Assembly (NCBI RefSeq): GCF_900167365.1
Contig: NZ_FUXL01000008.1
Span: 124,001-188,000 of the forward strand
Direction: 5' to 3'
DNA: 64,000 bases
From: Consotaella salsifontis
GTDB taxonomy: Bacteria > Pseudomonadota > Alphaproteobacteria > Rhizobiales > Rhizobiaceae
A program made the translations under genes and the position numbers. The notes under the pieces were generated by a model. It saw only the letters and a list, made by a program, of their open reading frames with translations. It did no database searches and had not been told where the DNA came from. Positions 11,411 to 19,294 of this stretch are shown piece by piece (position 1 is the stretch's first letter; each line of letters opens with the position of its first letter).

Positions 11411-11443
11411 GGATCATGCATAAGCTGAACTTATTCATGATCC
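11411..11443. promoter_or_regulatory. Palindromic operator between DUF1127 gene and LysR gene
   Basis: There are two 14-bp arms, GGATCATGCATAAG and CTTATTCATGATCC, with a five-base spacer. The arms are complementary except for one base. It ends 16 bases before the LysR start codon and lies about 92 bases upstream of the divergent DUF1127 start. This is the classical layout of a LysR-type autoregulatory and activation site. Confidence 0.6.
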
Positions 11444-11459
11444 CTGACCCCGAGCGTCC

Positions 11460-12377
11460 ATGACCGATCGCCGCGACCTGCCGCCGCTTGCCGCCATCCG
11501 CGCCTTCGAGACGGCTGCCCGCCATCTCTCGTTCACCAGGGCGGGGGAGGAATTGGGCATGACGCAAGCGGCGGTGAGCTATCAGATCAAGCTTCTGGAG
11601 GAGCGGGTGGGAGCGGCCCTCTTCGTCCGCCAGGCCCGCGCCGTATCGCTCACCTCCGTCGGCGAGGAGCTGGCCAGGGTCAGCAGCGAGGCGCTCGATC
11701 GTCTCAGCACAGCCTATTCCGCCGCGCGCGGCCACGCCGGCGGTGTTCTCTCGATCAGCGTCTTCCCAAGCTTTGCCGCGATGTGGCTCGCGCCCCGTAT
11801 CGGCGCCTTCCAGATGGCGCATTCGGACCTTGCCGTCCGGGTGGACGCGACGCGCGCCATGGTCGATCTCACCCGCGACGACATCGACTGCGTCATTCGC
11901 GGCGGCTCGGGCCACTGGCCCGGCTTGAAGGCCCATTTCATCTGGCCGATGGACTGCGCCCCGATGGCAAGCCCCGCCTTCATCGAACGCTTCGGTCCCT
12001 TCAGAAGGCCTGAGGACCTCATCGGCGTTCCAATGGTGGCGCCGGGCGACCCGTGGTGGACGTTCTGGTTTGAGCACTGGAAGGTCGCCTATGACCCCGG
12101 CGCGAAGGCGCTCGCGGGCATGGGCGACGGCCATCTCGAAGCGCGCTCCGCCATGGCCGGCCACGGCGTCTCCATCCTGTCGCCCCGCCTCGTCAGGGAA
12201 ACGCTTGCCTCAGGCCAGCTGGTGCAGCTGTTCGAGACCCTGATCCTGACCGGCCGCAGCTATTGGCTGTGCTATCTGGAAAGCCGCCGCAACCTGCCGA
12301 AGATCCGCGCCTTCCGCGACTGGCTCATGGCCGAGATCGCCGAGGAGGAAACGCAAATCAGCGCGCCATCCGCCTGA
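11460..12377 (+). CDS. LysR-family transcriptional regulator (GcvA-like)
   Basis: This 305-residue regulator has an N-terminal winged helix-turn-helix (about 8-65: LAAIRAFETAARHLSFTRAGEELGMTQAAVSYQIK). The opening PPLAAIRAFE and the GMTQAAVS recognition helix resemble the GcvA subgroup. The effector-binding domain covers about residue 90 to the end. It probably controls the divergent DUF1127 gene and itself through the palindrome at 11411-11443. Its last 20 bases overlap the convergent NlpC/P60 gene. The effector is unknown. Confidence 0.88.
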   Translation: MTDRRDLPPLAAIRAFETAARHLSFTRAGEELGMTQAAVSYQIKLLEERVGAALFVRQARAVSLTSVGEELARVSSEALDRLSTAYSAARGHAGGVLSISVFPSFAAMWLAPRIGAFQMAHSDLAVRVDATRAMVDLTRDDIDCVIRGGSGHWPGLKAHFIWPMDCAPMASPAFIERFGPFRRPEDLIGVPMVAPGDPWWTFWFEHWKVAYDPGAKALAGMGDGHLEARSAMAGHGVSILSPRLVRETLASGQLVQLFETLILTGRSYWLCYLESRRNLPKIRAFRDWLMAEIAEEETQISAPSA

Positions 12378-13221
12378 CGCTGGTGACAGGCAGCCCCTTT
12401 TCCTCGGTTCGGGCCAAGGTTTCCGCCAGCGGCTCGATCGCCGTCATCATGTGATGGGCGTTGGCATGAAGAAGGTTCGCGCCATCGACCATGATGCCGA
12501 CATGACCCTTCCAGAAGACGAGATCACCGCGCTCAAGCCCTTCGACGCCGGCAAGACGGGTGCCGAGGCTTCGTTCCTGCATGTCGGTGTCGCGCGGCGC
12601 GGTGATGCCCGCCATGCGGCACGCGACCTGGACCAGACCGGAACAATCGATCCCCATGAAGGTCTTGCCGCCCCACAGATAGGGAGCGCCGAGAAAGCGC
12701 TCGGCCACGGAGACGAAATCGTCCGCCGCCTCATTGGGCGCGCCAAGATGCTGCGTGACGATCGCTCCCGCCGGCCGGATCAGGCCATAGCGGGCGTTAT
12801 GGTCTACGGCCTCTGCTGCCACCGTGACTCTTGCTCCCATGGGGAGGGCGAAGAGCGGCGGCAGCTTGATGTCCGGCCCAGGGAAGACCAGCGTTCGCGG
12901 CGCGATGATGCGATGGGTCGGCGCCGCGTCCCGCTCACCCAGCGCGTCGGACGACATCCAGCCGACATAGGAATCGTCCTCGAGCTGCACCCAGGCCCAG
13001 CCTTCGGGCGTCGTCTCGAACACCAGGATATCCTCGCCGAACAGCGCCTCGGTCTCGGCCATGGCGTCAGGGCGCGGGAAACGCTTCAGCGGTGTAACAG
13101 GCGCGCTCACCCTGGCCGGCATGCCCTCGACGAAGCGGTCCGCCTCCACCCTCCCCTTCAAGCGCGCATCCGCCAAGTCCGGCCGGAATGCGTTGAGGCG
13201 ATGGTCCAGGGCATCGGTCAT
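12358..13221 (-). CDS. NlpC/P60 family cell-wall peptidase with SH3-like domains
   Basis: This is a 287-residue C40 peptidase that should cleave peptidoglycan stem peptides. Bacterial SH3-type segments occupy about residues 35-155 (a GWAWVQLEDDSYVGWM block is visible). The catalytic domain follows with Cys193 (IDCSGLVQVAC), His240 (KGHVGIMVD) and His252 (LLHANAHH). No signal peptide is apparent, as in many dipeptidyl-peptidase VI-like relatives that recycle muropeptides in the cytoplasm. Its start overlaps the MarR stop by four bases, so the two are coupled. Confidence 0.85.
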   Translation of the reverse strand: MTDALDHRLNAFRPDLADARLKGRVEADRFVEGMPARVSAPVTPLKRFPRPDAMAETEALFGEDILVFETTPEGWAWVQLEDDSYVGWMSSDALGERDAAPTHRIIAPRTLVFPGPDIKLPPLFALPMGARVTVAAEAVDHNARYGLIRPAGAIVTQHLGAPNEAADDFVSVAERFLGAPYLWGGKTFMGIDCSGLVQVACRMAGITAPRDTDMQERSLGTRLAGVEGLERGDLVFWKGHVGIMVDGANLLHANAHHMMTAIEPLAETLARTEEKGLPVTSVRRMAR

Positions 13222-13568
13222 GGGGCAAGGGTTCCTGCAAGGACGACGAAGCGGTCGGCGAGCTTTGAGACGTAGAGACTGCCGGCGACGGTCCGGCGAA
13301 CGAGAACATTGCGCTTGTCTTGCGGATCGCGCCGACGCTCCAAGAGCCCTAGAGTGCCGAGGCTATCCAGCGCGCGGGTGATCACCGGTTTGGTGACGGC
13401 GAGCTTGGCGGCAAGCCCGCGCACGGTGTGGGGTGGCGGCTCGAGATAGACCGTCAGGAGGATCGCCGTCTGCCTCAGCGAAAGATCGGGCTCCGCCGCC
13501 CGCGCCTGGGCGAGCGCGGACTGATGCAGGAGCCTCAAGGCCTGCGCCGGCCGCAACTCGATCCCCAT
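13218..13568 (-). CDS. MarR-family transcriptional regulator
   Basis: This 116-residue protein is a winged-helix DNA-binding protein. Helices at LSLRQTAILLTVY and TVRGLAAKLAVTKPVITRALDSL form the recognition module, and the wing is RRRDPQDKRNVLVRRT. It is shorter than typical MarR proteins (~140), with little left of the dimerisation helices at the ends. It overlaps the downstream peptidase gene by four bases. Its ligand and targets are not evident. Confidence 0.75.
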   Translation of the reverse strand: MGIELRPAQALRLLHQSALAQARAAEPDLSLRQTAILLTVYLEPPPHTVRGLAAKLAVTKPVITRALDSLGTLGLLERRRDPQDKRNVLVRRTVAGSLYVSKLADRFVVLAGTLAP

Positions 13569-13640
13569 CGGCGAAACTCGTTTCGGTCCCGTTCCGACGA
13601 AGATAGGACAAGCCAGACGTCCGGCGCAAGGTCAAACATG

Positions 13641-13670
13641 ATCGCCTCGAAACCGGAGCTCCGAGGCGAT
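13641..13670 (-). terminator. Hairpin after the aminopeptidase gene
   Basis: Perfect 9-bp arms ATCGCCTCG / CGAGGCGAT lie directly after the aminopeptidase stop. The following T-run is weak, so it may be a stabilising hairpin or a poor terminator. Confidence 0.4.
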
Positions 13671-13674
13671 TTGC

Positions 13675-15075
13675 CTATCGGCCGTAGCGCTCCTCCAGCA
13701 CTCGGGCGATGGCGCGGATGGCCTGCGCCTCACCGCCGACATCGCCGATGGGCGACGCCTTCGGCCGCCAGCCATAGATGTCGAAATGCGACCAGACCTT
13801 CGCCTTCTCCACGAAGCCTTCAAGGAAGAGCGCCGCGGTGATGGAGCCGGCGAAGCCGTCCGAGGTGACGTTGTTGGTGTCGGCGACCTTGGAGGCGAGG
13901 TTGGCCGCGTAGGGCTGCCACAGCGGCATGCGCCAAACCGGATCGACGACCGCGCCGCCGGCGGCGGCAAGTGCCCCGGCAAAAGCGTCGTCCGCCGTGT
14001 AGAAGGGTACGACCTCCGGCCCTAGGGCGACGCGCGCCGCCCCCGTCAGCGTCGCCATGTCGACGATGATCTCCGGGGCCTCCTCGTCGGCGAGCGCCAG
14101 GGCATCGGCGAGAACGAGGCGCCCCTCGGCATCGGTGTTGCCGATCTCGACCGTCTTGCCCTTGCGGCTGCGCAGAATGTCCGACGGGCGGAAAGCGGAG
14201 GCGGAGATCGAGTTTTCCACCGCCGGGATGAGAACGCGCAGGCGCACGTCCAGCTTTTTCGTCATTACGAGGCGAGCGAGGCCCAGAACGTTTGCCGCGC
14301 CGCCCATGTCCTTCTTCATGAGAAGCATGGACGAGCTTGGCTTGATGTCGAGGCCGCCCGTATCGAAGCAGACGCCCTTGCCGACCAGCGTCACCTTGGG
14401 CGCGTCCTCGCGGCCCCAGGAAAAGTCGATGAGACGCGGAGCGACCGCGCCGGCGCGGCCGACAGCATGGATCATCGGGAAGTTGCCATCGAGCAGCGCG
14501 TCACCGACGATCGAGCGCCCCTCGGCGCCAAACTCCTTCGCCAGGCTCAGCGCGGCCGCCTCGAGCGTGTCGGGCTGCATGTCGTTGGTCGGCGTGTTGA
14601 TGAGGTCGCGCACCATGGCGACGGCAGCGGCGATCTCCTGCGCGCGGGCGCCATCGACACCGTCGGCCACGGCGAGCCTCGCGCCGCTCTTTTCCTTCGG
14701 CTGCGCCTTGTAGCGCTCGAAGCGGTAGGCGCCAAGGAGGAAGAACAGCGCGGCGAGATCGCCGTCGAGCGGGCTTGCGCCGGAAAAGGCGAAGGCGCCT
14801 GCCGGCAGTTCGCGCGCGAGATGCCCCGCCAGGAGCGCGAGCCGTGTCGCATCCTTCGGCGCCGTCTCGCCGAGACCGAGGAGCGCGCACCTGATGGCCT
14901 GCCCCGCCTCGCCCGGCACGAGCAGAACGCGGCCCGCCTCTGCCTTGAACCCGGTGGCCTTTGCCCAGGCCTTCGCCGCGTCAGGCAGGGCGTCGATCCC
15001 CCGCCCATCCACCGCGAAGATCGGGGTGGCGTTTTCGCTCGCGTTCTGAAGCAAGCCGTCTTCCATCATTGTCAT
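13675..15075 (-). CDS. Leucyl aminopeptidase family M17
   Basis: This 466-residue di-zinc aminopeptidase removes N-terminal residues from peptides in the cytoplasm. All seven metal and catalytic positions of the family can be read: Lys233, Asp238 (CFDTGG), Lys245, Asp256 (KKDMGG), and Asp315, Glu317 and Arg319 (NTDAEGRL). It is shorter than E. coli PepA (~503) and nearer to the PepB-like branch. It may finish breakdown of imported peptides, although the Yej operon is 3 kb away. It is divergent from tadD. Confidence 0.92.
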   Translation of the reverse strand: MTMMEDGLLQNASENATPIFAVDGRGIDALPDAAKAWAKATGFKAEAGRVLLVPGEAGQAIRCALLGLGETAPKDATRLALLAGHLARELPAGAFAFSGASPLDGDLAALFFLLGAYRFERYKAQPKEKSGARLAVADGVDGARAQEIAAAVAMVRDLINTPTNDMQPDTLEAAALSLAKEFGAEGRSIVGDALLDGNFPMIHAVGRAGAVAPRLIDFSWGREDAPKVTLVGKGVCFDTGGLDIKPSSSMLLMKKDMGGAANVLGLARLVMTKKLDVRLRVLIPAVENSISASAFRPSDILRSRKGKTVEIGNTDAEGRLVLADALALADEEAPEIIVDMATLTGAARVALGPEVVPFYTADDAFAGALAAAGGAVVDPVWRMPLWQPYAANLASKVADTNNVTSDGFAGSITAALFLEGFVEKAKVWSHFDIYGWRPKASPIGDVGGEAQAIRAIARVLEERYGR

Positions 15076-15102
15076 CCTCTGTCCCCTGTGGCCGGCCCGG
15101 CA

Positions 15103-15117
15103 TTAACGGGTCGTTAG
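15103..15117. promoter_or_regulatory. CtrA-like box upstream of tadD
   Basis: TTAA, seven bases, TTAG matches the alphaproteobacterial CtrA consensus TTAA-N7-TTAA with one mismatch. A further GGTTAACG lies directly after it. It is 84 bases before the tadD start. In Caulobacter, pilus assembly genes belong to the CtrA regulon, so the match is biologically plausible but not proven. Confidence 0.4.
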
Positions 15118-15200
15118 GGTTAACGAAATACTGTCGCCTCCGACTCCCCCCTTCATCCCGTGGGCGCTTCGCCCCCTCCGGGACCAGGAGATTCGCCGAG

Positions 15201-16013
15201 ATGACGCACCATAATCGCCCTGGCCGGGCCATGCGACAGGCAATTCTGGCAGCAGGCGCCGCCTTCCTGCTCATGTCCGGGGGGTGCGCCTCGGTTTCCC
15301 GCGAAACCACGGGCTCCGTCGCTCCGGCACTCTCCCGCCCCGTCAGCCAAATGAGCGTCTCCGAGCTCAACCAGACGGTGCGCGTCTATGGCGCGGCCTA
15401 TCAGAAGAACCCGAAGGACAAGAGGACCGGCCTCACCTACGCCTCGATCCTCCAGATGACCGGACGCAACGACCAGTCGCTCGCCGTCATGCAGCAGGTG
15501 GCGATCGCCCATCCCAAGGATCGCGATGTGCTCTCGGCCTACGGCAAGGCGTTGGCGGCGGCGGGCGACCTCAACAAGGCGCTGGAAACCGTACGCCGGG
15601 CGCAGACGCCCGATTCGCCGGACTGGCGGCTGTTCTCGGCGGAAGGCGCGATCCTCGACCAGCTCGGCCAGTCCGACAGTGCCCGTGTGCTTTACCGCAA
15701 GGCGCTCGACATCGCGCCGAACGAGCCATCCGTGCTGTCCAATCTGGGCATGTCCTATCTTCTCGCCAACGATCTGCCGAATGCCGAGACCTATCTTCGT
15801 CAGGCGGTGCGCCAGCCCGGCGCCGACAGCCGCGTCAGGCAGAATCTCGCCCTCGTCGTCGGGCTTCAGGGGCGCTTCGAGGAGGCGGAGAAGATCGCCT
15901 CGGCCGAACTCTCCCCTGACGAGGCCGAGGCCAACGTCGCCTACCTCAAGCAGATGCTCGCCCAGCAGAACACTTGGTCGATGCTGAAGGACGCCGACAA
16001 GAAGAAGGGTTGA
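15201..16013 (+). CDS. tadD: TPR lipoprotein of the Tad pilus system (TadD)
   Basis: This 270-residue protein has a lipoprotein signal (AAFLLMSGGC, acylated Cys near residue 29). Tetratricopeptide repeats follow, visible as LTYASILQMTGRNDQSLAVM, LSAYGKALAAAGDLNKALET and VLSNLGMSYLLANDLPNAET. TadD acts at the outer membrane as a pilotin-like factor for the secretin. I chose the ATG at 15201 behind an AGGAG site because it gives the signal peptide; the frame is open further upstream. It lies 2 kb from the tadC end of the main locus, on the opposite strand. Confidence 0.82.
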   Translation: MTHHNRPGRAMRQAILAAGAAFLLMSGGCASVSRETTGSVAPALSRPVSQMSVSELNQTVRVYGAAYQKNPKDKRTGLTYASILQMTGRNDQSLAVMQQVAIAHPKDRDVLSAYGKALAAAGDLNKALETVRRAQTPDSPDWRLFSAEGAILDQLGQSDSARVLYRKALDIAPNEPSVLSNLGMSYLLANDLPNAETYLRQAVRQPGADSRVRQNLALVVGLQGRFEEAEKIASAELSPDEAEANVAYLKQMLAQQNTWSMLKDADKKKG

Positions 16014-16027
16014 TCCCCGCGCGGGGC

Positions 16028-16888
16028 TTAGCCTTCGGCGATAAAGGCGAGCAGCGAGCGCGCCAATTCCTCTGGCGCCTCCTCGGCCATGTGGTGGCCG
16101 CTGTCGATTCCGTGTCCGCAGAGACGGGTCGTCCAGGGCCGCCAGACGTTCAGAACGTCGCCATAGAGCTCCACGAGGTCGTCCTTGAGCGACCACAGCA
16201 CGAGAGTCGGACAGGAGATGCGTCGCCCGGCGCGCCGGTCTTCCTCGTCATGGCGCCGATCGATCGCAAGGCCGGCGCGATAATCCTCGACCATGCCATG
16301 GACAGTCTCGGGATCGTGGATCGCCGCGCGGAAATCCTCGTAGGCTTCCGCTCCCATCTTTTCGGGTGAGCCGCCGTACCACGCGTCGGGATCGGCGAGG
16401 ATGGCGCGCTCCGGCTTTTCCTCCACCGCGAAGAAGAACCAGTGCCACCATGCCCTGGCGAAGCGCGCATCGCAGCGCTCGATCGCTTCGAGAATGGGGA
16501 CGCCGTCCAGAATGGCAAGGTGGGTGACGGAATCAGGATGGTCCATTGCCGCCCGAAAGGCGGTGTAGCTGCCGCGATCATGGCCGACGATAGCGAAATG
16601 TTCGTGCCCCAGCGCGCGCATCAGGGCGACACAGTCGCCAGCCTTCGCCCGCTTCGACGAACCGGCATGGTCGGGCGCGTCGCCGGGCTTGGACGATTGG
16701 CCAAAGCCGCGAAGATCTGGACAGACGACGGTATGGTGCTCGGCCAGCAGCGGCGCCACCCGATGCCATGTGGCGTGGGTGCGGGGATGGCCGTGGAGAA
16801 GCAACACCGGGCTGCCTTTTCCGCCATATCGCACCCGAAGTCGCGCCTCCGGCACGTCGATCATCGTCAGCTCGAAGCCCTCGAACAT
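16028..16888 (-). CDS. Alpha/beta hydrolase, haloacetate dehalogenase-like
   Basis: The protein has 286 residues. I chose the ATG at 16888, with GGGGAGG ten bases upstream, over a longer unsupported frame. The fold is clear: HGHPRTHATW (31-41), nucleophile Asp104 in GHDRG, a second acid Asp128, His149-Trp150 in WWHWFF, and the catalytic His at 265 in SGHHMAEEAP. Spacings match fluoroacetate dehalogenases (Asp to Asp 24 residues; His-Trp pair for halide binding). However, the arginine normally three residues after the nucleophile-Arg pair is not present, so activity on haloacetate is uncertain; epoxide hydrolase is an alternative. Confidence 0.75.
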   Translation of the reverse strand: MFEGFELTMIDVPEARLRVRYGGKGSPVLLLHGHPRTHATWHRVAPLLAEHHTVVCPDLRGFGQSSKPGDAPDHAGSSKRAKAGDCVALMRALGHEHFAIVGHDRGSYTAFRAAMDHPDSVTHLAILDGVPILEAIERCDARFARAWWHWFFFAVEEKPERAILADPDAWYGGSPEKMGAEAYEDFRAAIHDPETVHGMVEDYRAGLAIDRRHDEEDRRAGRRISCPTLVLWSLKDDLVELYGDVLNVWRPWTTRLCGHGIDSGHHMAEEAPEELARSLLAFIAEG

Positions 16889-16995
16889 CCGCAATGGGCC
16901 TCCCCTTCCAGACTTCTTCGCCCCACCGCTCCTCGGGCGCACGACCAAGAATGGCGCGATCGATGCCGGCGCCAAGGCCCGGTGCCGATCGAAGA

Positions 16996-17025
16996 TTGAC
17001 TTAAGGATTTTAGGTTGATATCAAC
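16996..17025 (+). promoter_or_regulatory. Promoter with palindromic operator for the DUF1428 gene
   Basis: A -35-like TTGACT (16996-17001) is followed, after 17 bases, by TATCAA (17019-17024). The -10 is embedded in the perfect palindrome GTTGATATCAAC (17014-17025). A repressor of MarR/ArsR type bound there would block transcription; this regulator was not identified. Confidence 0.45.
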
Positions 17026-17058
17026 TTATATCGCTGATCCCCAGGGAGGAGATTTCAC

Positions 17059-17409
17059 ATGGCCTATGTCGACGGATTTGTCCTGGCGGTGCCGACCGCC
17101 AACAAGGAAGCCTACACCGCCTTCGCCAAGAAGGCCCTGCCGCTATTCAGGGAATATGGCGCGACCCGGTTGATGGAGTGCTGGGGCAACGACGTTCCAC
17201 GCGGCAAGACCACCGATTTCTACGGCGCGGTCAAGGCCGAGGAAAGCGAGAGCGTCGTCTTCAGCTGGCTGGAATGGCCGTCCAAGGAGGTTCGCGACGC
17301 AGGCATGAAGAAGATGATGGAAGACCCCCGCATGAAGGAGATGGGCGAAATGCCCTTCGACGGCCAGCGCATGATCTTCGGCGGTTTCGAGCCCATCGTC
17401 GAGGGGTAG
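17059..17409 (+). CDS. DUF1428 family protein
   Basis: This 116-residue protein matches the DUF1428 family throughout: MAYVDGFVLAVPTANKEAY at the start, YGATRLMECWGNDVP in the middle, and a Met-rich MKKMMEDPRMKEMGEMPFDG helix before GGFEPI. The family has a ferredoxin-like (dimeric alpha-beta barrel) fold and no established function. An AGGGAGGAG site precedes the ATG. Its own promoter with a palindrome suggests induction by an unknown signal. Confidence 0.85.
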   Translation: MAYVDGFVLAVPTANKEAYTAFAKKALPLFREYGATRLMECWGNDVPRGKTTDFYGAVKAEESESVVFSWLEWPSKEVRDAGMKKMMEDPRMKEMGEMPFDGQRMIFGGFEPIVEG

Positions 17410-17488
17410 CGGCCCCTTTTGTGCGGGATCATTCCCGGTTCAGGGACGTCATAGGACGGACGTCCGGCTGGACATCCAAGGTGCACTC

Positions 17489-18145
17489 ATGATCGAGCTT
17501 TACGGCCATCCTTTCGCGGCCTTCGTCTGGAAGGCGCTCATCGCGCTTTACGAGCGCGACATTGCCTTCGCATTCCGCGTGCTCGGCCCGGATCATCCCG
17601 AAAACGTCGCCCGTTTCGCAGGATTGTCGCCAACCGGCCAGTTCCCGGTGTTGGTGGAAGGCGGGCGCAGCGTCGTCGAATCCGCGGCGATCATCGAGTA
17701 TCTCGACCTCCATCATGGCGATGCCGAGCCTATGGTCCCGCGCGACCCCAAAGCGGCGATCGAGGCGCGTCAGATGGACGGCATCTTCGACGACTATGTG
17801 GCCGTGCCCATGCAGGCGATCGTCGCTGACGCCCTGCGCGGCGGCGCCGATCGCGATCCTTTCGGCTTGGCGGCCGCCCATCGCACTCTGGACAAGAGCT
17901 ATTGCTGGCTGGAGGGCTGGCTCACCGGGCGGACCTGGGCGGCCGGCGAGCGCTTTGGCATAGCCGATTGCGCGGCCGCGCCGGCTCTCTTCTACAGCCA
18001 CTGGGTCCACCCGATCCCGGATGAACTGGCGGCCCTCGGCACCTATCGCGCGCGCCTCCTTGCTCGACCCTCGATCCGGCGCGTCATCGACGAGGCAAGG
18101 CCCTTCAGAGCATTCTTTCCCCTGCCGATCCCCGACCGCGACTGA
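17489..18145 (+). CDS. Glutathione S-transferase family protein
   Basis: This 218-residue protein has an N-terminal thioredoxin-like domain (about 1-78). SPTGQFPVLVEGG gives the cis-Pro segment and ESAAIIEYLD the glutathione-contacting Glu-Ser. An all-helical C-terminal domain includes FGIADCAAAPALFY with the conserved N-capping Asp. The substrate is unknown. It lies 79 bases after the DUF1428 gene and may share its transcript. It converges on tadC with a 15-bp gap. Confidence 0.85.
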   Translation: MIELYGHPFAAFVWKALIALYERDIAFAFRVLGPDHPENVARFAGLSPTGQFPVLVEGGRSVVESAAIIEYLDLHHGDAEPMVPRDPKAAIEARQMDGIFDDYVAVPMQAIVADALRGGADRDPFGLAAAHRTLDKSYCWLEGWLTGRTWAAGERFGIADCAAAPALFYSHWVHPIPDELAALGTYRARLLARPSIRRVIDEARPFRAFFPLPIPDRD

Positions 18146-18160
18146 TCCGCCTGAAGGCTC

Positions 18161-19150
18161 CTATCCCAGATGCATGATCTGGATGAGAGCGGGCCCGATG
18201 ATGACGGCGAAGAGCACCGGCAGGAAGAACACGATCATCGGCACGGTCAATTTCGGCGGAAGGCTCGCCGCCTTCTTCTCCGCCGCGTTCATGCGCATGT
18301 CGCGGTTCTCCTGGGCAAGGACGCGGATCGCCTGGGAGAGAGGTGTGCCGTACTTCTCCGCCTGGATAAGCGCCGTCGTTACGGCCTGAATGCCTTCCTG
18401 ATCGGTGCGCTCGGAAAGGTTGGTGAAGGCCGCGCGCCGATCCGACAAAAAGGACAGCTCCGCGCAGAGAAGCGCGAGTTCCTCGGCGAGCGGAACCGAC
18501 TGTATGCCGATCTCGTCTGCGACCCGGCGAAACGCCGCCTCAATGGAGACGCCCGATTCGACGCAGATCAGCAGCAGGTCGAGCGCATCCGGCCAAGCCC
18601 GCTGGATCGACTGGCGCCGCTTCTGGGCGAGGTTGCTCACGTAGATGTTGGGCAGATAGAAGCCGAAAAGAGCGGCGCCGAGGCAGATGAGCAGACGCAG
18701 CGACAAGGGCTTATCCGCCAAAAAGCCGAGGCCGAGAAGGTAAAGCAGGGTGACGGCGAAGAGCACGCCAGGCAACGCCGCGCGCAGAAACAGGAAGATA
18801 GTGAGCTGGCGCTGGCCGCGCAGACCCGCAACCTTCAGCTTGCGCACCGTCTTGTCGTCCGCCAGCAGATGACGAAGGTTCAGCTTGTTGACGACGGTGA
18901 CGGCGAGGCCTTTGCCTGCATCCTGACGCAGACCGCCACGACTCCGCTCCCGCTCGATGGAGAGCCTCGCCCGCTCGCGCGCGCGCATCTGGTCTCGCTC
19001 CAGTGCGACCGCTTTCATCCGGTTCTTGAACTCGTTGCCCGAGAGGATCGGCAGCGCGATGGTCATGAATGTCGTAAACACGGCCACGGCCACCAGAATG
19101 CTGAGCAGCAGCGACTGCGACAATCCCAACCATTCCAGGAAGTTGTTCAT
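18161..19150 (-). CDS. tadC: Tad pilus inner-membrane platform protein TadC
   Basis: This 329-residue T2SF-domain (GspF-like) membrane protein, with TadB, forms the platform on which TadA acts to assemble Flp pili. Hydrophobic segments lie near the N-terminus (LLLSILVAVAVFTTFMTIAL), in the middle (LFGFYLP) and at the C-terminus (FFLPVLFAVIIGPALIQIM). The T2SF core begins around residue 180 (QRAWPDALDLLLICVESGVS). It is separated from tadB by 144 bp with no clear feature. Confidence 0.9.
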   Translation of the reverse strand: MNNFLEWLGLSQSLLLSILVAVAVFTTFMTIALPILSGNEFKNRMKAVALERDQMRARERARLSIERERSRGGLRQDAGKGLAVTVVNKLNLRHLLADDKTVRKLKVAGLRGQRQLTIFLFLRAALPGVLFAVTLLYLLGLGFLADKPLSLRLLICLGAALFGFYLPNIYVSNLAQKRRQSIQRAWPDALDLLLICVESGVSIEAAFRRVADEIGIQSVPLAEELALLCAELSFLSDRRAAFTNLSERTDQEGIQAVTTALIQAEKYGTPLSQAIRVLAQENRDMRMNAAEKKAASLPPKLTVPMIVFFLPVLFAVIIGPALIQIMHLG

Positions 19151-19294
19151 GGGCGTCTCCGCTCTGGCGCCTGGTTCAGCGCGCTTTCCATGGCCATCGA
19201 ACCCAACCGAACATTGCCCGATTTCGGCATTCGCTCTCGACCGATCAGCCGATCATGCTTCGCCAGGCATCCGCCTTCCAAACCCGCCCGCATC

